DNA of 64,000 bases. Origin: Nicoletella semolina (GTDB lineage: Bacteria > Pseudomonadota > Gammaproteobacteria > Enterobacterales > Pasteurellaceae). The position numbers and the translations under genes are program-made. The stretch is taken from contig NZ_SLXJ01000002.1 of NCBI RefSeq assembly GCF_004345745.1, positions 62,001-126,000 of the forward strand, in the 5' to 3' direction. This document shows, one piece after another, positions 1 through 8,237 of the stretch. Numbering within the stretch: the stretch's first letter is position 1; every line of letters begins with the position of its first letter. The notes under the pieces are model-generated. The model saw only the letters and a list, made by a program, of their open reading frames with translations. It was not told where the DNA came from and did not search any database.

Positions 1-261
1 ACTGTACAGGCTTCCGAAAATGCCCAGTTAGCTCAGGCTATCAAGCAACTTGAAGCCGCTCAGCATTCGCTTACGCGTGCGGAGGTTCTGGCTCAGACCT
101 CGGAGAAAAACCGTGAATATTTTGATTATCAAGCTGCACGTCGAGATATTAATGCGATTAAAAGTGGCATTAATCAATATATCAATCCAACACGTGCCAT
201 TCCTCGCGATCCCAACGCCTCTCGTCGCTTGCAAGAAGATTACACCAAATTAAGACATTAA
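1..261 (+). CDS. RAQPRD-family ICE protein, 3' part (partial)
   Basis: Open reading frame 1 runs in from the left edge for 86 codons and stops at 259-261. Its C-terminal part contains RAIPRD, matching the signature that names the RAQPRD family (TIGR01690 / PF09686), small periplasmic proteins encoded in G-type ICE conjugation loci. Seen directly: a helical, Gln/Ala-rich chain without membrane segments in the visible part; the signal peptide would lie outside the window. It is the first visible gene of the mating-pair block, and a strong AGGAGG for the next gene follows its stop. Its exact role in the secretion system is unknown. Confidence 0.85.
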   Translation, partial: TVQASENAQLAQAIKQLEAAQHSLTRAEVLAQTSEKNREYFDYQAARRDINAIKSGINQYINPTRAIPRDPNASRRLQEDYTKLRH

Positions 262-271
262 GGAGGACAGT

Positions 272-520
272 ATGGCAAGTGATTATACCCCGCTTAAGGC
301 CTTTGAAATTGCCAGTGGCTTAAATGCCACAGAGCTTCGTGCCTTCTTTGCGATTATTTTCGTGGCATTGTTGCTGTTTGCTTATGTGTGGGCAATGAAA
401 AAAGGTTATAGCGGGTTATTTAGTGGGTTTAAGGGAGATCTCTTTGACTACTTAAAATTGATTCTGAAAGGGGCAGCAGTGTTAATTGTTGTCGTGCTAT
501 TTTTCGTTTCTGAGAGGTAA
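272..520 (+). CDS. TIGR03758-like (DUF3262) ICE membrane protein
   Basis: An 82-residue protein with two hydrophobic segments (about residues 22-42 and 66-80) separated by a basic, Gly-rich loop. It matches the TIGR03758 / DUF3262 small membrane proteins that sit between the RAQPRD gene and the TIGR03745 gene in ICEHin1056-type conjugation loci. The start is set by AGGAGG six bases upstream. Only two bases separate it from the next start, so it is surely co-transcribed. By position and topology it could be an inner-membrane or pilin-like subunit of the T4SS; the function is inferred from context only. Confidence 0.85.
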   Translation: MASDYTPLKAFEIASGLNATELRAFFAIIFVALLLFAYVWAMKKGYSGLFSGFKGDLFDYLKLILKGAAVLIVVVLFFVSER

Positions 521-522
521 TT

Positions 523-933
523 ATGACTCTTTTCCATTCTTTTTTTCAGCAAGTAAAACGCACTTGGCAATGGGGTGCACAGCGTTATTTGGCTTTTTCA
601 GTTCTGTGTTTTGGGGCAGTGCAAAACGCCTTAGCCGCAGGACCTGACGCATCCAAAATTCCTGATTTTAAAATTCCTGGCATTGATAGTAATACGACAG
701 ATCCCCTTGAAATAGTTTGGATTGTATTCAAAGGTGTTGCAGTGATTGCGGCAGTCTGTATTGCAGCATTATGTATTTTGGTTGTAGCAAAATCCTTAAT
801 TAAGACCTATAACCAAGCAACGGAAGAAGGAGACAAAAAAGGTTGGACACCTTTCATTATTGCATTGATTGTAGGGTTTGTGATGATTTTCTTCACCCTC
901 TGGCTCGTAAAAATGGCGATTGGTTTGTTTTAA
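523..933 (+). CDS. TIGR03745-like (DUF2976) ICE membrane protein, pilin-like
   Basis: A 136-residue protein with a long signal-peptide-like N-terminus ending near ALA-AG (about residue 39), then two hydrophobic stretches (about 67-91 and 110-134). Size, topology and gene order match TIGR03745 / DUF2976 proteins of G-type ICEs. A processed protein with two membrane segments and a short cytoplasmic loop is the layout of VirB2-type pilins, so pilin is the best guess, though not shown for this family as far as I know. It follows the preceding gene with a two-base gap. Confidence 0.83.
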   Translation: MTLFHSFFQQVKRTWQWGAQRYLAFSVLCFGAVQNALAAGPDASKIPDFKIPGIDSNTTDPLEIVWIVFKGVAVIAAVCIAALCILVVAKSLIKTYNQATEEGDKKGWTPFIIALIVGFVMIFFTLWLVKMAIGLF

Positions 934-957
934 TCTTTTTCGTTCACAGGATAAGTT

Positions 958-1326
958 ATGTCACATCAAGACAACATTCAATTTTTACCCACCCGACTTA
1001 ATCGAGAAGCGACCGTGTACGGTGGGATGACAGTGCCTGAATTTGGTATTGCCGCAGCGATCGGATTTGGGGTTGGGTTGGTGATTGGCATTATGCTGTG
1101 GGCGATAGGTGCATCTTGGATTCTCGCCCCTGCTTTTGCGATGTTGATGTGCATTATTTTTGTACTGATTGGCAAAGTGCTGTTCGCACGCTTAAAGCGG
1201 GGAAAGCCTGAAGCCTATTTAAACCGTCTGATTGAAGAACGCATGGATTCGCTTTTAGGCGGCAATAAATTTATTCGGCGTGTCGGCTTTTGGGCCACTC
1301 GTCGTTCTTCAAGAGGACTGTTCTAA
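958..1326 (+). CDS. TIGR03750-like (DUF3487) conjugal transfer membrane protein, VirB3-like
   Basis: A 122-residue protein. The N-terminus (FLPTRLNREATVYGGMT) is characteristic of the TIGR03750 / DUF3487 family, and is followed by two closely spaced membrane segments (about residues 28-50 and 54-76) and a basic tail. VirB3/TraL proteins share this layout: a short cytosolic lead and paired helices. It probably anchors the VirB4 ATPase at the inner membrane. Its stop is followed directly by the next ATG, so the genes are tightly coupled. Confidence 0.85.
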   Translation: MSHQDNIQFLPTRLNREATVYGGMTVPEFGIAAAIGFGVGLVIGIMLWAIGASWILAPAFAMLMCIIFVLIGKVLFARLKRGKPEAYLNRLIEERMDSLLGGNKFIRRVGFWATRRSSRGLF

Positions 1327-1965
1327 ATGAGTAGATTGAAAAGTGAACTGAATCATAAAGATCGCCAATTAACCGTCGCCAAGATTGCGATCGTTTGCAT
1401 CACCCTTATTTGTTTTGCCTTAATGTTTATTATTTACACCTTCCCAAGTACCTTGAAAATCTTACTTCCCCCTGATTTAAGGGCTGGCAGCCAGCGACCT
1501 TGGTGGGAAGTGCCAACATCAACCGTCTATGCCTTTGCCTATCAAACCTTTCAGCAACTTAATCGTTGGACACTTGATGGGACTCAAGATTACGAAAAAA
1601 ACATTGAAGCACTTAAGCCTTTTTTAACCCCCTCTTGTGAAGCCTTTTTGCAACAAGATTATGAGGATCGCCAACGTCATAGTGAATTGCGTGATCGTGT
1701 GCGTGGCGTGTATGAAATCCCAGGACGGGGATTTAGTGATGATCGCGTGATTGTCCATAGCCGAGATAGCTGGACGGTGAATTTGGATTTAAGTGTCGAT
1801 GAGTATTACAAAGACGAACCTGTCAAACGTGTTTTAACCCGTTTCCCTATCAGTATTGTGCGAATGGATATTGATTCACAGCGTAATCCTTGGGGATTAG
1901 GTTTTAACTGTTATGCCTCCATACCCTTACGTTTAGAGGCAAGTGAGAGTGGGGAGAAAAAATAA
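1327..1965 (+). CDS. TIGR03746-like (DUF2895) T4SS protein, VirB8/TraE-like
   Basis: A 212-residue protein with one N-terminal membrane anchor (about residues 19-40) and a periplasmic domain, the bitopic layout of VirB8/TraE assembly-core proteins. Order and length fit TIGR03746 / DUF2895 of G-type ICEs. It begins immediately after the previous stop, and the next gene starts directly after its own stop, so the unit reads as one polycistronic message. The role as inner-membrane nucleation factor of the channel is inferred from topology and synteny. Confidence 0.82.
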   Translation: MSRLKSELNHKDRQLTVAKIAIVCITLICFALMFIIYTFPSTLKILLPPDLRAGSQRPWWEVPTSTVYAFAYQTFQQLNRWTLDGTQDYEKNIEALKPFLTPSCEAFLQQDYEDRQRHSELRDRVRGVYEIPGRGFSDDRVIVHSRDSWTVNLDLSVDEYYKDEPVKRVLTRFPISIVRMDIDSQRNPWGLGFNCYASIPLRLEASESGEKK

Positions 1966-2880
1966 ATGAAGCGAAAAACCTTACGAAATTTGACCGCACT
2001 TTGTGCCGTTATCGCATTGAATGCCCAAGCCGAGCTTTTAATGAAGTGGCAGCGTCTTCCTTTGCCGATTGATTTGCAGGTGGAGAAAGAACGGGTCATT
2101 TTGGTCGATAAAAACGTCAAAGTGGGCTATCCAAAAGCCTTAGAGGGGAAAATCCGTTTACAATCCACAGGTGGGGCGGTGTATCTTAAAGCCTTAGAAC
2201 CCTTTCCTACCGCACGGTTACAGCTCAAAGATATGCTGACCAACGAAATTATTTTGCTAGATATTACCGCAAAAGAAAAGGTGGCCAATCCTCAAGAAAC
2301 CGTTCGCTTACTTTATGAGGGAAAAGTAGAAAATCAATCAGGCAGTCTAAATCAAGATGAAGAGGGAGAAGAACAGGCCTTAGCCTCCCCTCAATTACCT
2401 GTACCTGCTGCCCTGACCCGTTATGCCGCCCAGATGCTTTATGCCCCATTGCGTACGGTTGAATCCGTTCCAGGTATTCGCCAAATTGCACACGGCTTGC
2501 CGTCAAAAATCACCACGTTATTACCTGCATTACCCATCACTGCAACGCCATTAATGAGCTGGCAATTAGGGGATTATGTGGTCACCGCCATTCGCCTACA
2601 AAATAAAGGCGCCTCACGCCTTGACCTCGACCCGCGTGAGCTGCAAGGGCGTTTTTATGCGGCGACTTTTCAACATCATTGGTTGGGAGGTAGCGGTTCA
2701 ACGGAAGATACAACAACCCTTTATTTGGTCACGGAAGGGCGACCAAATCAAGCTATCATTCCTGAATCGAAAAAATATGCGCCACCGAAAAAAGTCAAAC
2801 GCACCAAAATTGTGGTGAAAAAAGTGATTGAGCAAACTCGCTCTGCAACAGTGAAGGAGGCACAGAATGAAAGCCAATAA
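1966..2880 (+). CDS. TIGR03749-like (DUF3438) T4SS protein, TraK/VirB9-like
   Basis: A 304-residue protein with a signal peptide (residues about 1-21, cleavage near NAQA), rich in beta-type segments, with a basic C-terminus. It matches TIGR03749 / DUF3438 by order and size and stands where F-type systems have TraK/VirB9, the periplasmic part of the outer-membrane core complex. Its last 14 bases overlap the next gene, whose AGGAGG lies inside this reading frame. An uptake word (AAGTGCGGT on the minus strand) lies at 1993-2001, inside its signal-peptide coding region. Confidence 0.82.
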   Translation: MKRKTLRNLTALCAVIALNAQAELLMKWQRLPLPIDLQVEKERVILVDKNVKVGYPKALEGKIRLQSTGGAVYLKALEPFPTARLQLKDMLTNEIILLDITAKEKVANPQETVRLLYEGKVENQSGSLNQDEEGEEQALASPQLPVPAALTRYAAQMLYAPLRTVESVPGIRQIAHGLPSKITTLLPALPITATPLMSWQLGDYVVTAIRLQNKGASRLDLDPRELQGRFYAATFQHHWLGGSGSTEDTTTLYLVTEGRPNQAIIPESKKYAPPKKVKRTKIVVKKVIEQTRSATVKEAQNESQ

Positions 2881-4297
2881 GATGTTTATTGTCATTGGTG
2901 CGATTATTTTCCTTATGGTCGGTGGTGTATCCTATCTCTTATTTAGTGGTTCGTCATCGTCTTCAAGCACAAAACCCAGTGTGTTGGATACCGCACTTAA
3001 AGATCTGACCCCTGAAGAAATCCGTCAATTGGGTTTAGAGGGGGATACCAAAAATGACACGGTACGCACGTTAATTGGGGCGGCGAAAGAAAGTAACCGT
3101 CGTTATGAGAAAGTAATCTCGCAAAATGAAAAAATCCTCAAAGAAAATGAAACCTTGCGTAAACGTGAGCAAGATGTGCAGCAACAAGTTGATGAGGCGG
3201 TACAAAGCAAAACGCGAGAGCTACAAAATATGGTGGCGATACTTCGCGAAGAAATGTCGCAGTTAGTTCAAGGTCGCACGTCCTCTAATGAGTCAAGCAC
3301 TTATCAGGGCAATACAACCAATGGGATTGGCGTTGAGGAGGATACTCCGCTTCCTATCGGAAATGGTCAAGGGGGAACGGGGACAGCGGAAAACGGACAG
3401 CGCGTTGAATGGGTTAATCCTGATGATCAAATCGAAGATGAACGTAACCCTGCTAAAATTGGCTTCCCAAACCTTAACGTATCCAATACCACATCGGGTA
3501 AAAAGGGATTACCTTTTATTTCAGGCAGTGATGAGAATGACCGTGGCACAACCTCTTCAAGCTCATCGAGTGGGAAACAAAAAAATAAAATTGCGGTTTA
3601 CACGATCCCTGAAAATTCAACGTTGATGGGCTCAACGTCAATGACCGCCTTATTAGGGCGTATCCCAATTGGTAATTCAGTAAATGACCCTTACCCGTTT
3701 AAAGCCATTATTGGACGGGATAATTTAATTGCCAATGGGATTGAACTGCCTGACATCGAACAAGCTATTGTGTCAGGGACGGCAACAGGGGATTGGACCT
3801 TATCTTGTGTGCGTGGTAAGGTAAAAAGTCTGACGTTTGTATTTAGTGATGGACGGATTGTTACCCATGGCAACCTTGGCAAAGGGGATGAAAACATTGG
3901 CTGGTTATCCGATCCACACGGTATCCCTTGCATTCCTGGGGAGCGAAAAACCAATGCCCCTGAATATTTAGGCACGCATTTCTTGTTGGCTGCCGCAGGT
4001 GCTGCCGCACAAGGTTACTCACAAGCCCAAACCACGACAGTAGTTGATGGCAACACGGTTGTCGGTGCAGTAACAGGGCAACAAGGCAAATATGTGGTCG
4101 GGCAAGCACTTGGGCAAGGTATTCAAGAAACCGCAAATTGGTTTAAAGAGCGTTATGGGCAGAATTTTGATGCCATTTATGTGCCACCTGGCCACCCTAT
4201 TGCGATCCACATTGATAAAGCCATTGACATTGATTACGACCTCAACGGACGTAAAGTGAAATATGCCCAATTTTCTCGTTCCACTCAGCTTGATTAA
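2867..4297 (+). CDS. TIGR03752-like T4SS protein, TraB/VirB10-like
   Basis: A 476-residue protein: an N-terminal membrane anchor (about residues 5-26), a Ser-rich linker, a coiled-coil stretch (about 75-135, many Glu/Lys/Gln), a low-complexity Gly/Ser/Asn/Thr region, and a C-terminal domain of about 250 residues typical of TraB/VirB10 (TIGR03752). VirB10 proteins span both membranes and gate the channel. The start uses AGGAGG inside the upstream gene. The basis is family layout and position in the operon; a run of Ser residues near 222-235 is a natural hinge. Confidence 0.87.
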   Translation: MKANKMFIVIGAIIFLMVGGVSYLLFSGSSSSSSTKPSVLDTALKDLTPEEIRQLGLEGDTKNDTVRTLIGAAKESNRRYEKVISQNEKILKENETLRKREQDVQQQVDEAVQSKTRELQNMVAILREEMSQLVQGRTSSNESSTYQGNTTNGIGVEEDTPLPIGNGQGGTGTAENGQRVEWVNPDDQIEDERNPAKIGFPNLNVSNTTSGKKGLPFISGSDENDRGTTSSSSSSGKQKNKIAVYTIPENSTLMGSTSMTALLGRIPIGNSVNDPYPFKAIIGRDNLIANGIELPDIEQAIVSGTATGDWTLSCVRGKVKSLTFVFSDGRIVTHGNLGKGDENIGWLSDPHGIPCIPGERKTNAPEYLGTHFLLAAAGAAAQGYSQAQTTTVVDGNTVVGAVTGQQGKYVVGQALGQGIQETANWFKERYGQNFDAIYVPPGHPIAIHIDKAIDIDYDLNGRKVKYAQFSRSTQLD

Positions 4298-4319
4298 GAC
4301 TTCAATTAAGGAATTTGCT

Positions 4320-4724
4320 ATGAAAAGAAGACAAATTTTTACCGCACTTATTACGTTTTGTGTATTGTCTGCGTGCTCAACCTCACAGAAAGCCTTATTG
4401 CCAACGGGTGAGGAAACGATGCAGGCGATTTGGAATAAAGGGGGCAGTGGCGCACAGTTACAGGTTTATCGCGATAGCAATAACCGTCAGCTTGATCCTG
4501 TCAATTATATCGAATTTAAAGAACAACGGGATTATACTCGCACGGCAGAAAATGAAATTAAAAACCTTTTTCCCAAGCTCCCTAATCCAGATTTAATTAT
4601 GTATGTGTATCCTCATTTATCGGCATCAGGTGAGCCAATGCCGATCCCAGGGTATTCCACGGTGATCCCCTTTTATAGTCGCGTACAGTACGCACAACCA
4701 GGCGAACGGACAAGGGGGTTATAA
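4320..4724 (+). CDS. TIGR03751-like conjugative transfer lipoprotein
   Basis: A 134-residue protein starting at the ATG at 4320, chosen because a typical lipoprotein signal follows (basic MKRR, hydrophobic core, lipobox LSAC with the Cys at about residue 19). A longer reading frame upstream has no ribosome site. TIGR03751 lipoproteins lie between the VirB10-like and VirB4-like genes in this ICE class and are VirB7-like in position: outer-membrane lipoproteins that stabilise the core complex. The stop overlaps the next start (TAATG). An uptake word sits at 4341-4349. Confidence 0.87.
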   Translation: MKRRQIFTALITFCVLSACSTSQKALLPTGEETMQAIWNKGGSGAQLQVYRDSNNRQLDPVNYIEFKEQRDYTRTAENEIKNLFPKLPNPDLIMYVYPHLSASGEPMPIPGYSTVIPFYSRVQYAQPGERTRGL

Positions 4725-7549
4725 TGGGCGTGTTTTCAGAGGTATTGGCGTCCTTTTTTCCTGATAAGGTGGCGTCTCGTCCAGAAAAAAGCAATTGCGT
4801 AGAAAAAAACGTTGAGAAAGAAACGCATTCAGTTGAGCCTGCATCTGAGCTTTCCGTGCCTCACACTGTGAAGCGGAGTGGAAAATTAACCCAAGCGGCA
4901 CATCATCAGCGACTATATAGCAAGCAGCCCTCTTTTGTAGATTATTTGCCGTGGGGCGAATTTTTAGAACAAGAAGGCGTGATGTTATTAGATGATGTAC
5001 GCAGTGTTGGTGTGGTATTTGATGTTAAACCTATTGGTACGGAAGGGCGTGGCGAGGACTATTTAAGTCGTGTACGCAGCCTTGTTAAAGACGCACTGCA
5101 AGACAGTTTTGATGAATTAGATAATTACCCGTACGTTGTGCAGTTTTATTGTCAAGATGAACAAGATTTACGCCCTTATGTGGAAAGCCTGAAAGCCTAT
5201 ATTGCCCCTGAAATTCAACAAAGTGCGTTCACGCAAGAATGGCTGAAAAATACGGCGAAGCATTTAAAGGATATCAGCAAGCCAGGGGGATTATTTGTTG
5301 ATGATCGCATTACTAATACGCTCTGGTCTGGGCGTATTCGCCGTACGCGAATGGTCATTTACCGTTATGTGGGAAAAAATGAAGAACAAAGTGCGGTAGA
5401 AAGTTTAAATAATGCCTGTGAGCGGGTGGTTGGGGCATTGACGACTGCAGGCCTTCATTTAACACGCCAAACAGGCGAGCAAATTCATCAATGGTTACTC
5501 CGTTGGTTTAACCCCAATCCTGCGATGGCGTTTGATCTCGATAATGGCAGCTGCTATGACAAACTGCATCAACCAACAAGCGATGATCTGCCGTTTGTTG
5601 GGCAAGATTTTTCTGAAAATCTCTTTTATAACCAGCCTGAAAGCAAACAGGATTATTGGTATTTTGATGGGCTACCCCACGAAGTGGTGGTTGTTGACAA
5701 CCTAAGAAATACCCCAGCCATCGGGCATTTCACAGGTGAGGTTCGGCGTGGTAAGAATATTAATGCCTTATTTGACTTGTTGCCTGAATCGACCATTATG
5801 GTGACAACCATTGTGGTATATCCTCAAGACAAATTAGAAGCCCATCTTGAACGAATCAGCAGCCGTGCGGTAGGCGAAAATTATGAATCGATTTACCTGA
5901 AACAAGATGTCAAAACCGTGATGGAATACCTCAAAGATGGCCACAAGCTCTATCAAGCAAGTCTAGCGTTTTATCTTCATGGTAAAGATGAAAAAGAGCT
6001 CAAACGACGTTCTCGTGAACTTCGAACCATTTTACTGAGTAACAATCTTGTGCCTGTCAAAGAAAATGCTGAAATTGCGCCGTTGAACAGTTATCTCCGT
6101 TGGTTGCCAATGAATTTCAATCCGCAGTTGGATATGAAAACCCATTACTATACCAAGTATTATTTTGTGCAGCACCTCGCTAACATGTTGCCTGTCTTTG
6201 GGCGTGAAACAGGCACGGGACACCCTGGCATTACCTATTTTAATCGCGGTGGTTCCCCCCTGGATTTTGATCCCATTAATCCGAAAGACAGAGCCAAAAA
6301 TGCCCATAAATTGCTGTTGGGGCCAACAGGGTCGGGCAAATCAGCCACATTGAATGCTCAAATGGCACAACTGATGGCAGTACATCGACCACGTCTCTTT
6401 GTGGTTGAGGCAGGAAACTCCTTTGGCTTATTTGCCGATTACGCCCAACGTTATGGTTTAACGGTCAACCGTATATCCCTTGAGCCGAGCAGTGATATTG
6501 CTTTACCGCTTTTTTCCGAAGCCCATAAACTCCTCGAAATGAACGTCGATGTTGAGGCGGTTATTGATGAGGAAGAGGACGATGAAGAGGGCAGTGAGCA
6601 ACGTGATTTATTAGCTGAAATGGAATTGACCACACGCTTAATGATCACGGGCGGCGAGATGAAAGAAGATGACAAAATGAGTCGTGCCGACCGAGCCCAA
6701 ATCCGTCGTGCCATTATGATGGCCGCCGAAAAAACCTATGCTGCGGGGCGACAAACCCTAGCTGGTGATATTCGCGATGCTTTAGAGGCGTTGAGTCAAC
6801 ACCCCGATACTCGAGAAGAACGACGTGCAAGATTGGCTGAAATGGCAGAAGCGATGGATATGTTTTGTACGGGAATTAATGGGAAGTTTTTTAACCGTGA
6901 AGGGGAAATTTGGCCAGAGGCAGACATCACCCTTGTGGATTTAGCGATGTTTGCCCGTGAAGGCTATGAAGCCGAGCTTTCCATTGCGTATATATCCTTA
7001 ATCAACCATATCAATAGCCTTGGGGAAAAATACCAGCACAGTTTTCGCCCTATCGTCAATATTACCGATGAATCCCATATTATCACCGTCAATCCCTTGC
7101 TTGCTAAATTCTTGGTAAAAGGGTCAAAAATGTGGCGAAAATTGGGCATTTGGTTGTGGCTGGCTACGCAAAATATGGAGGATTTTCCGAAAGAGGCAGC
7201 GAAATTGCTCAGTATGATTGAATGGTGGGAGTTGCTGAATCTCACCAATGATGAGATCGAAGAAGTGAACCGTTTTCGTCGTCTTTCTGAAGCACAAAAA
7301 TTGATGCTGCTGTCTGCGAAAAAAGCCGATAAAAAATATACCGAAGGAGTGGTGCTGGCAACGAATATGGAAGCTTTATTCCGTGTCGTGCCACCGAGTA
7401 TTTATTTGGCTCTGGGTATGACAGAAAAACACGAGAAAGCACAACGCCGAGCCATTATGGCTGAGCATCAGTGCAGTGAACTTGATGCAGCCCTGATAAT
7501 GGCAAAACAGATTGATAAAGCAAGAGGAATTACTGATGAGCCAACCTAA
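4724..7549 (+). CDS. TIGR03744-like conjugative ATPase, VirB4/TraC family
   Basis: A 941-residue cytoplasmic ATPase that powers T4SS assembly and substrate transfer. The Walker A motif GPTGSGKS lies near residue 535 and the Walker B-like VNITDE near 775; an acidic insertion (runs of Glu/Asp) lies near 610-625. Order, length and motifs fit TIGR03744 of G-type ICEs. It overlaps the lipoprotein gene by one base at its start and the next gene by 14 bases at its end. No frameshift is visible, so the motor appears intact. Confidence 0.93.
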   Translation: MGVFSEVLASFFPDKVASRPEKSNCVEKNVEKETHSVEPASELSVPHTVKRSGKLTQAAHHQRLYSKQPSFVDYLPWGEFLEQEGVMLLDDVRSVGVVFDVKPIGTEGRGEDYLSRVRSLVKDALQDSFDELDNYPYVVQFYCQDEQDLRPYVESLKAYIAPEIQQSAFTQEWLKNTAKHLKDISKPGGLFVDDRITNTLWSGRIRRTRMVIYRYVGKNEEQSAVESLNNACERVVGALTTAGLHLTRQTGEQIHQWLLRWFNPNPAMAFDLDNGSCYDKLHQPTSDDLPFVGQDFSENLFYNQPESKQDYWYFDGLPHEVVVVDNLRNTPAIGHFTGEVRRGKNINALFDLLPESTIMVTTIVVYPQDKLEAHLERISSRAVGENYESIYLKQDVKTVMEYLKDGHKLYQASLAFYLHGKDEKELKRRSRELRTILLSNNLVPVKENAEIAPLNSYLRWLPMNFNPQLDMKTHYYTKYYFVQHLANMLPVFGRETGTGHPGITYFNRGGSPLDFDPINPKDRAKNAHKLLLGPTGSGKSATLNAQMAQLMAVHRPRLFVVEAGNSFGLFADYAQRYGLTVNRISLEPSSDIALPLFSEAHKLLEMNVDVEAVIDEEEDDEEGSEQRDLLAEMELTTRLMITGGEMKEDDKMSRADRAQIRRAIMMAAEKTYAAGRQTLAGDIRDALEALSQHPDTREERRARLAEMAEAMDMFCTGINGKFFNREGEIWPEADITLVDLAMFAREGYEAELSIAYISLINHINSLGEKYQHSFRPIVNITDESHIITVNPLLAKFLVKGSKMWRKLGIWLWLATQNMEDFPKEAAKLLSMIEWWELLNLTNDEIEEVNRFRRLSEAQKLMLLSAKKADKKYTEGVVLATNMEALFRVVPPSIYLALGMTEKHEKAQRRAIMAEHQCSELDAALIMAKQIDKARGITDEPT

Positions 7550-7928
7550 GACAAGTCGTGTCGGCCTCTTATTTCAAGCTGACCCAATTATTCGTCCTTT
7601 TAATCTTGAGCCAGTTTTGCAAGATTTAGAGCGGCTTTGTAAGCAGATTTTAGCAAGAGTAGGGAATGTACAACAGTTTATTTTGTATCCGCATCGTGTG
7701 TTCAAACAACGTGCGTGGCATATTAAGGTGATTGGCGAGAAAGGGATCACTTATCTTTTACTCAATATTGGTGGGTATTATCAATTTGTTAGCGAGATGA
7801 ATGCCACACGGCTTTCTTTAAGTGTTGCCGATGACATTGATGCCTTTTGGTTTGCCTATGCGTTGAGTGAAAAACTCGAGATTTCCCCAACCATTCCGAC
7901 TGGGCTATTTGGAGGAGACACACAATGA
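7536..7928 (+). CDS. Conserved ICE hypothetical protein after the VirB4 gene
   Basis: A 130-residue soluble-looking protein with no signal peptide or membrane segment. The start at 7536 (MSQPKT) is chosen because AAGAGGA lies just upstream, inside the end of the ATPase gene; an in-frame upstream ATG lacks such a site. I do not recognise a domain. Its place between the VirB4 ATPase and the TraG-like gene, with overlapping ends on both sides (4 bases with the next gene), indicates a role in conjugation or its control. Confidence 0.75.
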   Translation: MSQPKTSRVGLLFQADPIIRPFNLEPVLQDLERLCKQILARVGNVQQFILYPHRVFKQRAWHIKVIGEKGITYLLLNIGGYYQFVSEMNATRLSLSVADDIDAFWFAYALSEKLEISPTIPTGLFGGDTQ

Positions 7929-8224
7929 AACCCCGTTCAAAAACACGCAAAATATTGGCCGCACTTTTAATCGGCGTATTGCTCTTTTTAAGTGTGCTTT
8001 TACTTGGCGTGGTATTGGTTACCTATATGCCAGGACTTAATTTAACACAGTGGCTGCAGGAAACCGCCAATGGCTGGTTTGCTTGGCGGCTTTTCTTGTA
8101 TGCAGTGGTGATAGGATTAATGTATCGCATTTATCGCATTCGTCCGTTCCCCGTTCAACTTTGGCGATTAGTGATAGCGGTATTCCTCATCGTTGAAGGG
8201 CTGAATGTACTCTATCGATTATAA
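7925..8224 (+). CDS. Small two-helix ICE membrane protein
   Basis: A 99-residue protein with a basic N-terminus and hydrophobic segments at about residues 11-35, 54-66 and 77-95. The start overlaps the stop of the previous gene (ATGA) and the next gene begins 13 bases beyond its stop, so it belongs to the same transcript. No family is recognised with certainty. It may be an accessory inner-membrane component of the mating-pair apparatus. Confidence 0.75.
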   Translation: MKPRSKTRKILAALLIGVLLFLSVLLLGVVLVTYMPGLNLTQWLQETANGWFAWRLFLYAVVIGLMYRIYRIRPFPVQLWRLVIAVFLIVEGLNVLYRL

Positions 8225-8237
8225 ATGGGAGGAAAAG